Counted from the stretch's first letter, positions 9,064 through 17,187 are shown. The stretch is 64,000 nt of DNA from Comamonadaceae bacterium (GCA_947448735.1 CANFOS010000004.1:124001-188000); one strand, 5' to 3'. Numbers and translations are program-made. Notes: a model not told the origin generated them from the letters alone.

Positions 9064-10590
9064 TCACATCACGGCGCCGACTTGCCACGGAACGAACTCG
9101 TTTTGCCCATAGCCGTGCTTTTCGCTTTTGCTCAGCTTTCCTGATGCCGTGGCCAGCACCATCTCAAAAATACGCTGGCCCATTTCTGCCACCGTGGCGC
9201 CGCCGTCAATGATCTCGCCGCAGTTGATATCCATGTCTTCTTCTTGTTTTTTCCACAAAGCGGTGTTGGTGGCCAGCTTCAGCGAGGGCGATGGCGCGCA
9301 GCCATAGGCAGAGCCCCGGCCGGTGGTAAAACAAATCAGGTTGGCGCCGCCCGCCACCTGACCGGTGGCACTGACCGGGTCATAGCCTGGCGTGTCCATG
9401 TACACAAAGCCATGCGCTTTGACCGGCTCGGCGTACTCACACACCGCCTGCAAATTGCTGGTGCCGCCTTTTGCCACGGCGCCCAGTGATTTTTCTAAGA
9501 TCGTCGTCAAGCCGCCCGCTTTGTTGCCGGGTGACGGGTTGTTGTTCATTTCACCGCCATTGATGTCGGTGTAGTGCTCCCACCACTTGATGCGTGCGAT
9601 GAGCTTGCTGGCAATCTCGGGGCGCACTGCCCGGCGGGTCAGCAAATGCTCGGCCCCATAAATCTCTGGGGTCTCGCTCAAGATCGCCGTGCCGCCATGC
9701 GCCACCAGCAAGTCGACCGCTGCGCCCAGCGCCGGGTTGGCGCTGATGCCCGAGTAGCCGTCAGAGCCGCCGCACTGCAGGCCAATGGTGATGTGCGCCG
9801 CGCTGCACGGCTCGCGCTGCACAGCGTTGGCGCGCGGCAGCATGTCCTTGATCAGCGCAATGCCTTTGGCCACGGTTTGGGCGGTGCCGCCTGTGTCTTG
9901 GATGCTGAAGACGCGCAGGTTCTCGCCTTCGGTCAAGCTGCCGTGCGCCAGCCAGGCGTTGATCTGGTTGGACTCGCAACCGAGCCCCACCACCAGCACG
10001 CCCGCAAAGTTGGGGTGGGTGGCGTAACCCGTCAGGGTGCGTTGCAAAATCTGCATGCCCAGACCGTCGGTGTCCATGCCGCAGCCGGTGCCGTGCGTCA
10101 GGGCCACCACGCCGTCGACGTTGGGGAAGTCTTTGAGTGCTGATGGGTTGTTGTGGCGTGAAAAGTGGTCGGCAATTGCCCTTGCAGCCGTGGCCGAGCA
10201 ATTGACGCTCGACAAAATACCGATGTAGTTGCGGGTGGCCACCCGGCCATCGGCCCGTTTGATGCCCATGAAGCTGGCTTCTAACTTGGCCGACTCAGGT
10301 TTGACATCTGCACCCACAGCGTAGTCGCGTGCAAAGTCGCCTTTGTTGTCACCCATATCCAGGTTATGGGTGTGCACGTGCTCACCTGCTGCAATTGGCT
10401 TGCTGGCAAAGCCGATGATCTGGTTGTAGCGGCGGACGGCATCGCCTGTGGTGAGCGTCTTGGTGGCTACTTTATGGCCTGGGGGAATCAGGCCTTTGGT
10501 GGTGAAGTCTTCTATTTTTGTGCCGCTGATGAGTTGTGTCCGTGCTATGACGACGTCGTCTGCAGCATGGAGTCTTATAAAAGGTGTCAT
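9064..10590 (-). CDS. altronate/galactarate dehydratase family protein (UxaA type, full length)
   Basis: Sugar-acid dehydratase of 508 aa giving a 2-keto-3-deoxy acid. The N-terminal SAF domain (residues about 1-85, IRLHAADDVVIA... AAGEHVHTHNL) is fused to the UxaA catalytic domain with VGLGCESNQINAW, LQCGGSDGYSGISANPALG, NNNPSPGNKAGGLTTILEKSLG and CFTTGRGSAYG. Members of this family are known to act on D-altronate and also in non-phosphorylative L-fucose, D-arabinose and L-galactose pathways. The linked SDR and FAHD hydrolase genes fit such a pathway better than hexuronate catabolism, as no uxaB/uxaC/kdgK is present. Conserved cysteines suggest Fe-dependence as in E. coli UxaA. The fused SAF argues against a SuyAB sulfolactate lyase. 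Confidence 0.88.
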   Translation of the reverse strand: MTPFIRLHAADDVVIARTQLISGTKIEDFTTKGLIPPGHKVATKTLTTGDAVRRYNQIIGFASKPIAAGEHVHTHNLDMGDNKGDFARDYAVGADVKPESAKLEASFMGIKRADGRVATRNYIGILSSVNCSATAARAIADHFSRHNNPSALKDFPNVDGVVALTHGTGCGMDTDGLGMQILQRTLTGYATHPNFAGVLVVGLGCESNQINAWLAHGSLTEGENLRVFSIQDTGGTAQTVAKGIALIKDMLPRANAVQREPCSAAHITIGLQCGGSDGYSGISANPALGAAVDLLVAHGGTAILSETPEIYGAEHLLTRRAVRPEIASKLIARIKWWEHYTDINGGEMNNNPSPGNKAGGLTTILEKSLGAVAKGGTSNLQAVCEYAEPVKAHGFVYMDTPGYDPVSATGQVAGGANLICFTTGRGSAYGCAPSPSLKLATNTALWKKQEEDMDINCGEIIDGGATVAEMGQRIFEMVLATASGKLSKSEKHGYGQNEFVPWQVGAVM

Positions 10591-10636
10591 GGTGTTGAGT
10601 TTTTAAATTCAGGTTGCAGTTGGGTTCTATTGCTGG

Positions 10637-10737
10637 CCTGTGAGGCTGGGGTGAGTAGCTCCGCGAATGTCCCCCGCGCGGCCTAGGGCCGCAGCTCTTC
10701 CTTGATGTCGCTGCGCTACCCACCCCAGCCTCACAGG
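10637..10737. repeat. structured palindromic element 1 (outer arms 23 bp, 55-nt core)
   Basis: Outer arms CCTGTGAGGCTGGGGTGAGT... (10637-10659) and its complement (10715-10737) match with one G-U-compatible difference. The 55-nt core (10660-10714) is, on the minus strand, a homologue of the core of element 2. It contains an inner hairpin CGGCC-CTA-GGCCG and a middle stem GCGA/TCGC. Located in the 334-bp gap between uxaA and dctM. Confidence 0.8.
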
Positions 10738-10790
10738 CTTGTTAACAGCGCATGTTTTTTGGGGCCGACGAACACCCACACTGCTCACAA

Positions 10791-10893
10791 GATCATGCCG
10801 ATGCGGTGCTTGGCGCAGCGGCATCAAGGAGGAGCTGTCGCCATAGGCGACGCGGGGGACAGCCGCGGAGCCAAGCACCGCGTCGGCATGATC
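10791..10893. repeat. structured palindromic element 2 (outer arms 24 bp, 55-nt core)
   Basis: Outer arms GATCATGCCGATGCGGTGCT... (10791-10814) and its complement (10870-10893), one G-U-compatible difference. Core 10815-10869 is on the plus strand, begins GCAGCGGCATCAAGGAGGAG, and has an inner hairpin TCGCC-ATA-GGCGA. The core aligns without gaps to the reversed core of element 1, while the outer arms are unrelated in sequence but equally self-complementary. The remaining bases of the 10591-10924 gap show no gene. Confidence 0.8.
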
Positions 10894-10924
10894 CCAACCA
10901 AGGCATAACTCTTTCATGCAAAGG

Positions 10925-12319
10925 CTAGTAAAACATCTTGGGCAACCAAAGCACCAACTTAGGAAAGTAAGTAATGATCACAAGCGATCCCAGCAGCGGA
11001 ACCAGCCAGGGCAATATCGCAACCGTCGTTCGCTCAACAGACAGTTTCGCCACCCGAGCCAGCACAAACAGCACCATCCCCATCGGCGGGTGCAGCAGGC
11101 CAATCATGAGGTTCAGCACCATCACCAGCCCAAAGTGAACCAGGTCAATGCCCAGCTTCTGGCAAATTGGCACCAGGATAGGCACCAGAATCGTGATGGC
11201 AGCGGTCGTCTCTAAAAAGCAGCCCACAAACAGCATCAGCAAATTGGCCAGCAGCAAAAACACATAAGGGTTCTGGGTAAAGCCCAGCACCCATTCGCTG
11301 ATGGCTGCCGTCACGCCAGTGGCCGTTAACATCCAGCCAAAAATACTCGCTGCAGCCACGATCAACAACACGGTGGCGGTCGTCTCCACCGTGTCCAGAC
11401 AGACTTTCACAAACATCTTGAAGTTCAATGTTTGGTACCAGGCAAAGCCCAGCACCATGGCCCACAAGCAGGCAGCGATGGCGCCTTCAGTCGGGGTAAA
11501 AATGCCGGTGGTCATGCCGCCAATCAGCAGCACCGGTGTCATGATGGGCAGGGCGGCTTGAAACTTGAACAGCTTGTCCATCGCAAACAGCACGATCAAA
11601 CCGCCAAACACCGTGACTTGCGCAGGCAGCCCGCCTTTGACAATCAGCAGCCACAGCGTGACTGGCCAAACGATCACCACCAGTGTTTCTATGAGCGCCT
11701 TGATAACGCGGGGCCATTCAAACTTGACATCTGCGCCCCAGCCGTTTTTATGAGCAAAGTAGGCCACTGTCACCATCATCAAAATAGCCATCAGCACGCC
11801 CGGCAAAATGCCCGCCAAAAACAGTGAACCAACACTGACGTTGGCCATCATGCCGTAGATCACAAACGGCAAACTCGGCGGAATGATGGGGCCCAGCGTG
11901 GCTGATGCAGCGGTGACGCCGACCGCAAACTCGGTGCTGTAGCCATGGTCTTTCATGGCCTTGATTTCAATCGTACCCAGCCCGGCTGCGTCGGCAATGG
12001 CCGTGCCGCTCATGCCTGCAAATATCACCGAGCCCACCACATTCACATGGCCCAGGCCGCCCTTCATCCAGCCGACGAGTGCCAAAGCGTAGTTGTAAAT
12101 GCGGTTGGTGATGCCGGCGTTGTTCATCAAATTGCCAGCCAGAATGAAAAACGGCACAGCGAGCAGCGGAAAGCTGTCGATGCCCGACACCATGCGGTGA
12201 ATCACCACAAAAGCCGGTAGCCCGCCCGTCCACCAGATGTAGATCAGCGCCGAGCCCGCCATGGCAATGGCGACCGGGATGCCGCCACTCATCAAGATCA
12301 AAAAGATAATTTTCAGCAT
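10925..12319 (-). CDS. dctM: TRAP transporter large permease, DctM
   Basis: Polytopic inner-membrane subunit (464 aa, about 12-13 hydrophobic segments) of a tripartite ATP-independent periplasmic transporter, which imports organic acids with a sodium gradient. Family marks are FPLLAVPFFILAGNLMNNAGI, HVNVVGSVIFAGMSGTAIADAAGLGTIE, GPIIPPSLPFVIYG and the C-terminal FLETTAAITILVPILVPI. It lies 14 bp after dctQ. The linked dehydratase suggests a sugar acid as cargo. A 334-bp gap with two palindromic elements separates it from uxaA, unusual inside an otherwise tight operon; these could tune downstream expression. Confidence 0.93.
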   Translation of the reverse strand: MLKIIFLILMSGGIPVAIAMAGSALIYIWWTGGLPAFVVIHRMVSGIDSFPLLAVPFFILAGNLMNNAGITNRIYNYALALVGWMKGGLGHVNVVGSVIFAGMSGTAIADAAGLGTIEIKAMKDHGYSTEFAVGVTAASATLGPIIPPSLPFVIYGMMANVSVGSLFLAGILPGVLMAILMMVTVAYFAHKNGWGADVKFEWPRVIKALIETLVVIVWPVTLWLLIVKGGLPAQVTVFGGLIVLFAMDKLFKFQAALPIMTPVLLIGGMTTGIFTPTEGAIAACLWAMVLGFAWYQTLNFKMFVKVCLDTVETTATVLLIVAAASIFGWMLTATGVTAAISEWVLGFTQNPYVFLLLANLLMLFVGCFLETTAAITILVPILVPICQKLGIDLVHFGLVMVLNLMIGLLHPPMGMVLFVLARVAKLSVERTTVAILPWLVPLLGSLVIITYFPKLVLWLPKMFY

Positions 12320-12333
12320 GGCAATGGTTGTTT

Positions 12334-12903
12334 CTAGCGATCTTGCATGGTCGATTCAGGCTGTTCCAGCACCGTATAGCCCCGCCTCCTGTGCAGCAAC
12401 GCGACCTGAACTGATCGGCACGCCATGGCGGCAAACGCCAGCAAACACACGCCGTAGACCCAGTTCATCGGCAAGTCCACCATGGTCATGCGGGATGTGC
12501 TGCCCAGCTTGAGCATCATTAACCCGCACAGCACGGTAGCAGCTGCAAAAAAGCCAATCCTCATCCCGTCGACCAGGCTGGCGGTCACGCGGGCCAGCTT
12601 TTTGGGCATGAAGCGGTAGAAAAAATCAACCTGGATGTGGTTGTTTTTAATCACCCCAATCGTCGCGCCAGTAAACACCGTTGCAATCAACAAATAGCGG
12701 GCAATTTCTTCGGTCCAGGAGGCGGAGTTATTGAGCGCGTAGCGGGTAAAAAACTGGTAAAAAACCGTGATGCCCAGCAGCCAGAAAAAGCCCAGTGCGA
12801 CCCAGGCCTCCAAAGGGGTGCCGGACAAGTCCACCGCCTCATCCTGTGCGTTGAACTGCCCGTCAGGCCCCATCACCGGGGCCATGTCGTCAATGATGGA
12901 CAT
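12334..12903 (-). CDS. dctQ: TRAP transporter small permease, DctQ
   Basis: Small membrane subunit of 189 aa with four hydrophobic helices; marks include TVFYQFFTRYALNNSASWTEEIARYLLIATVFTGA and IKNNHIQVDFFYRFMP, typical of DctQ. The N-terminal 30 residues are an acidic cytoplasmic leader (MSIIDDMAPVMGPDGQFNAQDEAVD), longer than average. Between dctP (9-bp gap) and dctM (14-bp gap), it completes the transporter. Confidence 0.9.
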   Translation of the reverse strand: MSIIDDMAPVMGPDGQFNAQDEAVDLSGTPLEAWVALGFFWLLGITVFYQFFTRYALNNSASWTEEIARYLLIATVFTGATIGVIKNNHIQVDFFYRFMPKKLARVTASLVDGMRIGFFAAATVLCGLMMLKLGSTSRMTMVDLPMNWVYGVCLLAFAAMACRSVQVALLHRRRGYTVLEQPESTMQDR

Positions 12904-12912
12904 GCTGCAGGC

Positions 12913-13914
12913 TTACTTGATCATCACAATACGATCCCAGTCCTTTTTGTCCATCTTCATGGACTCAAAAGTAATGGCCTTGAGCACCCGTTGCTGAAAC
13001 TCATTGCGGTCAACCGTCACCACGTTGATTCCTTTTTTCTTGAACTCATCGACCAGCTCGCCTTCGCGTTTGCGAATCTCGTTTGTCGCGCTGACGGCCG
13101 CCTCCTGGGTGATGTCTGCCAGCAGTTTTTGCTCTGCTGCGCTCATCTTGCCCATGGTGCTGGGCGATATGACGGTGAGCAGCGCGTCTGAGATATGGCC
13201 GGTCAAAATAATGTTTTTCTGTACCTCAAAAAACTTTTTGGCCTCAATGGTGGGCAGCGGATTTTCTTGCGCATCGACCGTGCCGTTTTGCAGCGCCAGG
13301 TAGACCTCGGCAAAGGCAATGGGCGTGGGGTTGGCACCGCAGGCACGCGGCAACGCGGTGTAAACCGGTGAATCAGGCACCCGCATTTTGATGCCCTTCA
13401 TTTCGTCGCAGTTTTTAAACAGCTTGTTGCTGGTGGCATGGCGTGCGCCGTAGTAGGTCAGTGCCGTGACGGTGTTGCCGGTGGCTTTCTTGTAGCCCTC
13501 GGTGAGCTCTTTGAAGACATCGCTTTTGCCGTATTTGATGACGTGATCAGCATCCCGGAAAGTAAAAGGGTAGTAGCTCACGCCCAGCCGCGGGAATGAA
13601 TTGGACGCAAACGATGCACCCGTCAAAATAATATCGACCGTGCCCAATTGCAAGCCCTGGTTGATGTCGCTTTCTTTGCCGAGGCTGGAGGCAGGAAATA
13701 CCTGGATTTCAAATTTGCCGTTGGTGCGCTTTTTAAACTCTTCACCCGCCCAAACCGACCACTTGTGGTAGGGCTCGCTGGTTTCATACACGTGTGCCCA
13801 TTTCAGCTTGGTTTGCGCATTGGCAATGCTGAATTGGCCTGTAGCCCCCGTTATCAGGGCGCAAGCAGCTATTAATTTAAGAGTAGCGTTAAACGTTGAC
13901 GATTTGCTTTTCAT
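12913..13914 (-). CDS. dctP: TRAP transporter periplasmic binding protein, DctP
   Basis: Solute receptor of 333 aa. A signal peptide ends near ANAQTKLKWAHVYETSEPYHKW; the mature protein has the DctP features GSDINQGLQLGTVDIILTG (here KESDINQGLQL), MKGIKMRVPDSPVYTALPRACGANPTPIAFAEVYLALQNGTVDAQENPL with the carboxylate-binding arginine, and a helical C-terminus. The start overlaps the gntR stop as ATGA and its ribosome site AGGAGA lies inside gntR. The hydrophobic core of its signal peptide (TLKLIAACA) is encoded by a copy of the dispersed repeat (see findings). Confidence 0.93.
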   Translation of the reverse strand: MKSKSSTFNATLKLIAACALITGATGQFSIANAQTKLKWAHVYETSEPYHKWSVWAGEEFKKRTNGKFEIQVFPASSLGKESDINQGLQLGTVDIILTGASFASNSFPRLGVSYYPFTFRDADHVIKYGKSDVFKELTEGYKKATGNTVTALTYYGARHATSNKLFKNCDEMKGIKMRVPDSPVYTALPRACGANPTPIAFAEVYLALQNGTVDAQENPLPTIEAKKFFEVQKNIILTGHISDALLTVISPSTMGKMSAAEQKLLADITQEAAVSATNEIRKREGELVDEFKKKGINVVTVDRNEFQQRVLKAITFESMKMDKKDWDRIVMIK

Positions 13915-14711
13915 GATGTCTCCTGGTTGGTTTTGAACTTGCTTTTGAAGGGGCTACTGAAGAAGGGGCGACTGAAACTTTGACGGCGCACGGCGCACGG
14001 CGCGGGCGGGTTGGCCAGCTTCCAGCTCGCCGAAAAGCGCGTCAGGGCTTTGGACATGTGGTTTTGCATCGCCTCGCGTGCGGCGTTCGGCTTGCGGTTT
14101 TTAATCGCGCTCAGCACGGCGCTGTGTTCAGCCATCACCGCCCGCCAGGATGCGGGCCGTTCAAAGTAGTCCGCGAGCCGCAGGTACAGCGGGCTTCGGC
14201 GTGCCAGCCAATAGCGGCTGACGGTATCGGCCAGCACTTCGTTGCCGCAAGCCTGCGCAATCGCCCGGTGAAATAGCTCATCGCCCACCAGCGGGTCTTT
14301 ATGCTCTTTCAGTGCAAGTTTCATTTGTGCCAGCGCGTGAGCGATGCGGTCAATTTGTTCTTGGTTTGCTTGCTGGGCGGCCATGGCCGCGGCTTCGCCT
14401 TCGATCAGGCCGCGCGCCATGATGAGCTCGAGCGGGCCCCATTCGTCGTAGGCCGCTTTTGCGTCAGCAACCGGCGGCGTGTTTCTCTGGACGTACACAC
14501 CCGAACCGCTGCGTACCTCGACCCAGCCTTCTACCTCAAGCGCAATCAGGGCCTCGCGCACGGAGGGGCGGCTCACGCCCATCTGCACGGCCAGGTCGCG
14601 CTCGGCGGGTAGGCGCTGACCAATGGCAAATTCCCCAGCCTCCATCAACCCACGCAACTGCTCGGCGATGTGCCGATACAAGCGTTTGGGTTCAAGCGGT
14701 TGCACAGGCAC
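13911..14711 (-). CDS. GntR-family regulator, FadR/FCD subfamily
   Basis: 266-aa regulator: winged helix (LPAERDLAVQMGVSRPSVREALIALEVEGWVEVRSGSGVYV) followed by an all-helical FCD effector domain with the metal-ligand pattern (DELFHRAIAQACGNEVL, MAEHSAVLSAIKNR, MQNHMSKAL). The start appears to be GTG 14711 (MPVQPLEPKRLYRHIAEQL). It is the first gene of the dctPQM-uxaA-ldh arm and overlaps dctP by four bases, so it should be autoregulated. The TGGTCAGACCA dyad 41 bp upstream, in the gap to the divergent SDR operon, is the expected operator. The C-terminal 30 residues are basic and low-complexity. Confidence 0.9.
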   Translation of the reverse strand: MPVQPLEPKRLYRHIAEQLRGLMEAGEFAIGQRLPAERDLAVQMGVSRPSVREALIALEVEGWVEVRSGSGVYVQRNTPPVADAKAAYDEWGPLELIMARGLIEGEAAAMAAQQANQEQIDRIAHALAQMKLALKEHKDPLVGDELFHRAIAQACGNEVLADTVSRYWLARRSPLYLRLADYFERPASWRAVMAEHSAVLSAIKNRKPNAAREAMQNHMSKALTRFSASWKLANPPAPCAVRRQSFSRPFFSSPFKSKFKTNQETS

Positions 14712-14751
14712 GTTGAGATCGATGGTTAAGGGTTAGCCAGAACTGAAAAAG

Positions 14752-14762
14752 TGGTCAGACCA
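14752..14762. promoter_or_regulatory. candidate FCD-GntR operator TGGTC-A-GACCA
   Basis: Perfect 5-bp arms around one base, flanked by AATT on one side; matches the TGGT-Nx-ACCA core recognised by FadR/PdhR/LldR-type regulators. It sits between the gntR start (14711) and the SDR start (14830), placed to control both arms. Confidence 0.7.
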
Positions 14763-14829
14763 ATTCATAATCACACAAAAGCTTTTGGCCAACATCCGGC
14801 AAAACCCTCGACAATTTCAAGGACTCACT

Positions 14830-15561
14830 ATGCGACTGACAGGAAAGACCGCGCTCGTTACCGCGGCAGGCCAAGGCATTGGAAAAGCCAGCGCGCTGGC
14901 GTTGGCGGCAGAAGGCGCGACCGTGTGGGCAACTGACTTGAATGAAAAGCTGCTGGCCAGTTATGCGGGCGTGCCAAACATTCATACGGCTGTGCTCGAC
15001 GTCATGGACAAGTCCGCGATTCAAAAACGCATTGGCGCCATGCCCGCCATTGACGTGCTGTTCAACTGCGCCGGCTTTGTGCATGCAGGCACGGCACTCG
15101 ATGCCACCGACGAGCAGTGGGACTTTGCATTCGATTTGAACGTGCGTTCGCAGTTCTGGACCATCCAAGCCGCGTTGCCTTATATGCTGGCCCGTCAAAA
15201 AGGCAGCATCATCAACATGGCCAGCGTGGTCAGCATCAAGGGGCTTCCCAATCGGTTTGTCTATGGCGCGTCGAAGGCGGCGGTGATTGGCTTGACCAAA
15301 AGCGTCGCCGCAGATTTCGTCATGCAAGGCGTGCGCTGCAATGCCATTTGCCCCGGCACGGTCGACACGCCGTCGCTGACCGACCGCATCAATGTGTACG
15401 AAGACCCGGTCGAGGCACGCAAAAACTTCATCGCCCGCCAGCCCATGGGCAGGCTGGCGCAGGCCCATGAGATTGCGCCACTGGTTGTCTTTTTGGCCAG
15501 CGACGAGTCTGCCTTTGTCACCGGCCAGTCGTATGGCATTGACGGCGGTATGACCATATGA
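14830..15561 (+). CDS. SDR oxidoreductase, probable 2-keto-3-deoxy-sugar-acid 4-dehydrogenase
   Basis: Classical short-chain dehydrogenase, 243 aa: cofactor motif TAAGQGIG, NCAG, SVVSIKG and YGASK catalytic pair, C-terminal VTGQSYGIDGGMTI. Sequence style (ATDLNEKLL, NIHTAVLDV, VRCNAICPGTVDTPSL) is that of BDH2-like SDRs, which include 2-keto-3-deoxy-L-fuconate 4-dehydrogenases. That activity would take the UxaA-family product to a 2,4-diketo acid, the substrate of the FAHD hydrolase two genes on. Start ATG 14830 has AAGGA before it; the track's earlier ATG at 14785 would add 15 non-homologous residues and cover promoter sequence. Substrate is inferred. Confidence 0.85.
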   Translation: MRLTGKTALVTAAGQGIGKASALALAAEGATVWATDLNEKLLASYAGVPNIHTAVLDVMDKSAIQKRIGAMPAIDVLFNCAGFVHAGTALDATDEQWDFAFDLNVRSQFWTIQAALPYMLARQKGSIINMASVVSIKGLPNRFVYGASKAAVIGLTKSVAADFVMQGVRCNAICPGTVDTPSLTDRINVYEDPVEARKNFIARQPMGRLAQAHEIAPLVVFLASDESAFVTGQSYGIDGGMTI

Positions 15562-16304
15562 ACCGGCTGGATCTGGCAGGTCGGCATGCCGTCATCACTG
15601 GCGGTGCAACGGGTCTTGGTTTTGCGATTGCCCAGCGCATTCTGGCGTCGCAGGCCGTGGTCACACTATGGGATGTGAATGCTGCTGCGCTTGAACATGC
15701 ACAGCAGCAATTAGGTGTGGGCGTGTCCACCGTGGTGGTCGATGTGGGTGATCCGGCCAGCGTGGCCCGTGCGGCAGCGCACACGGCTACCCTGCATCCG
15801 GCCATCGATGCGTTGGTCAATTGCGCGGGTATCACCGGCCCGAATGCGAAACTGTGGGACTACCCGCCGCAGGCATGGCAGCAAGTCATGCAGGTCAACT
15901 TGAATGGCGTTTTTTATTGCTGCCGCGAAGTCGTGCCGCTGATGCGTCACCAAAACTACGGCCGCATCGTCAACATCGCGTCGGTCGCAGGCAAAGAGGG
16001 CAACCCCAACGCCAGTGCTTACAGCGCCAGCAAAGCAGGGGTGATCGCCTTGACCAAATCACTGGGCAAAGAACTGGCTGATACCGGGGTAAGGGTGAAC
16101 TGCGTCACACCGGCCGCTGTTAAAACCGCCATCTTCGACCAGATGAGCCAAGAGCATATTGCGTTTATGCTCTCCAAGATTCCTATGGGCCGTTTTGGCG
16201 AGCCCGAAGAAATCGCTGCGATGGTGGCTTGGCTGTGCACTGAAGAGTGTTCGTTCTCTACCGGTGCCGTGTTTGACCTGTCCGGCGGCCGCGCCACTTA
16301 TTGA
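15558..16304 (+). CDS. SDR oxidoreductase of the sugar-acid locus
   Basis: Second classical SDR (248 aa), only distantly like its neighbour: TGGATGLG cofactor motif, NCAGITGPN, SVAGKEGNPNASAYSASK active site, C-terminal TGAVFDLSGGRATY. ATG overlaps the previous stop as ATGA, so translation is coupled. In non-phosphorylative sugar pathways a second SDR commonly oxidises the aldose at C1; this could be that sugar dehydrogenase, or it could act on an intermediate. No lactonase is seen nearby. Confidence 0.82.
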   Translation: MNRLDLAGRHAVITGGATGLGFAIAQRILASQAVVTLWDVNAAALEHAQQQLGVGVSTVVVDVGDPASVARAAAHTATLHPAIDALVNCAGITGPNAKLWDYPPQAWQQVMQVNLNGVFYCCREVVPLMRHQNYGRIVNIASVAGKEGNPNASAYSASKAGVIALTKSLGKELADTGVRVNCVTPAAVKTAIFDQMSQEHIAFMLSKIPMGRFGEPEEIAAMVAWLCTEECSFSTGAVFDLSGGRATY

Positions 16305-16335
16305 TTTTTACCACCTGAATAAAAAAGGAAGCTTC

Positions 16336-17187
16336 ATGAAACTCGTTCGTTATGGCAAGCCCGGCAAAGAAAAGCCAGGCCTGATAGATGCTGAAGGCAA
16401 GCTGCGTGACCTGAGCGCCGTCGTCAAGGATTTCAGTGGCGACCAGCTGGGCGAGGCGACGCTCGCCAAGCTGCGCAAACTCAAAACCGACAAGCTGCCG
16501 CTGGTCAAAGGCTCGCCGCGCATGGGCTGCCCAGTGGCCAATGTCGGCAAGTATGTCGCCATCGGTCTGAACTACCGCGACCACGCCGCCGAGGCCGGCA
16601 TGCCGATCCCCAAAGAGCCGATCATTTTCATGAAGGCCAACAGCTGCATCCAGGGGCCCAACGATGACGTGATGCTGCCCAAGGGCTCGGTCAAGGGCGA
16701 CTGGGAGATTGAACTGGGCATCGTGATTGGCACGCGCGCGCGCTATGTGTCGCAAAAAGACGCACTGACCTACGTTGCCGGCTACACCCTGTGCAACGAC
16801 GTGAGCGAGCGCGAGTTCCAGATCGAGCGTGGCCCGCAGTGGGACAAGGGCAAGGGTTGCGACACCTTCGGCCCGATCGGCCCTTGGCTGGTGACGACGG
16901 ACGAGATCACCAATCCGCAAAAACTCGACATGTGGCTGGACGTCAACGGCACACGCCGCCAGACCGGCAACACCAAGACCATGATCTTCGGTGCCGCCAA
17001 AATCGTCAGCTATTGCAGCCAGTTTTTCACACTGATGCCTGGCGACGTGATCTGTACTGGCACGCCTCCCGGCGTAGGCATGGGCGCAAAGCCCAACCCG
17101 GTGTTCCTGCGCAAGGGTGATGTCATGACTCTGGGCATCGAAGGCCTGGGTGAGCAGCGACAGTTGGTGGTTCCCTTCAAGCTTTAA
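16336..17187 (+). CDS. fumarylacetoacetate-hydrolase-family protein, probable 2,4-diketo-3-deoxy-sugar-acid hydrolase
   Basis: 283-aa FAH-fold hydrolase. Marks: VGKYVAIGLNYRDHAAEAG, PKEPIIFMKANSCIQGPNDDV, metal ligands in DWEIELGIVIG and GYTLCNDVSEREFQ, and PGDVICTGTPPGVGMG. The MKLVRYGKPGKEKPGLID start and lid segment are those of LRA6/L-2,4-diketo-3-deoxyrhamnonate or -fuconate hydrolases, which release pyruvate plus lactate or glycolate. Start ATG 16336 follows AAGGAAG; the track's 16159 start overlaps the SDR and is not real. It closes the plus-strand arm and is followed by a perfect hairpin. A ureidoglycolate-lyase-like role is less likely in this context. Confidence 0.87.
   Translation: MKLVRYGKPGKEKPGLIDAEGKLRDLSAVVKDFSGDQLGEATLAKLRKLKTDKLPLVKGSPRMGCPVANVGKYVAIGLNYRDHAAEAGMPIPKEPIIFMKANSCIQGPNDDVMLPKGSVKGDWEIELGIVIGTRARYVSQKDALTYVAGYTLCNDVSEREFQIERGPQWDKGKGCDTFGPIGPWLVTTDEITNPQKLDMWLDVNGTRRQTGNTKTMIFGAAKIVSYCSQFFTLMPGDVICTGTPPGVGMGAKPNPVFLRKGDVMTLGIEGLGEQRQLVVPFKL

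Noticed and set aside
9064-10590. Sulfolactate sulfo-lyase (SuyAB)
   Set aside because: SAF and UxaA domains are fused as in altronate dehydratases and the linked FAHD/SDR genes do not fit sulfolactate use.
10366-10686. 106-aa plus-strand ORF over the uxaA start
   Set aside because: Runs opposite uxaA and ends in the palindromic element; no start signal or family.
10637-10893. Inverted terminal repeats of an insertion sequence
   Set aside because: No transposase between or beside them; each unit is palindromic by itself and the gap is only 334 bp.
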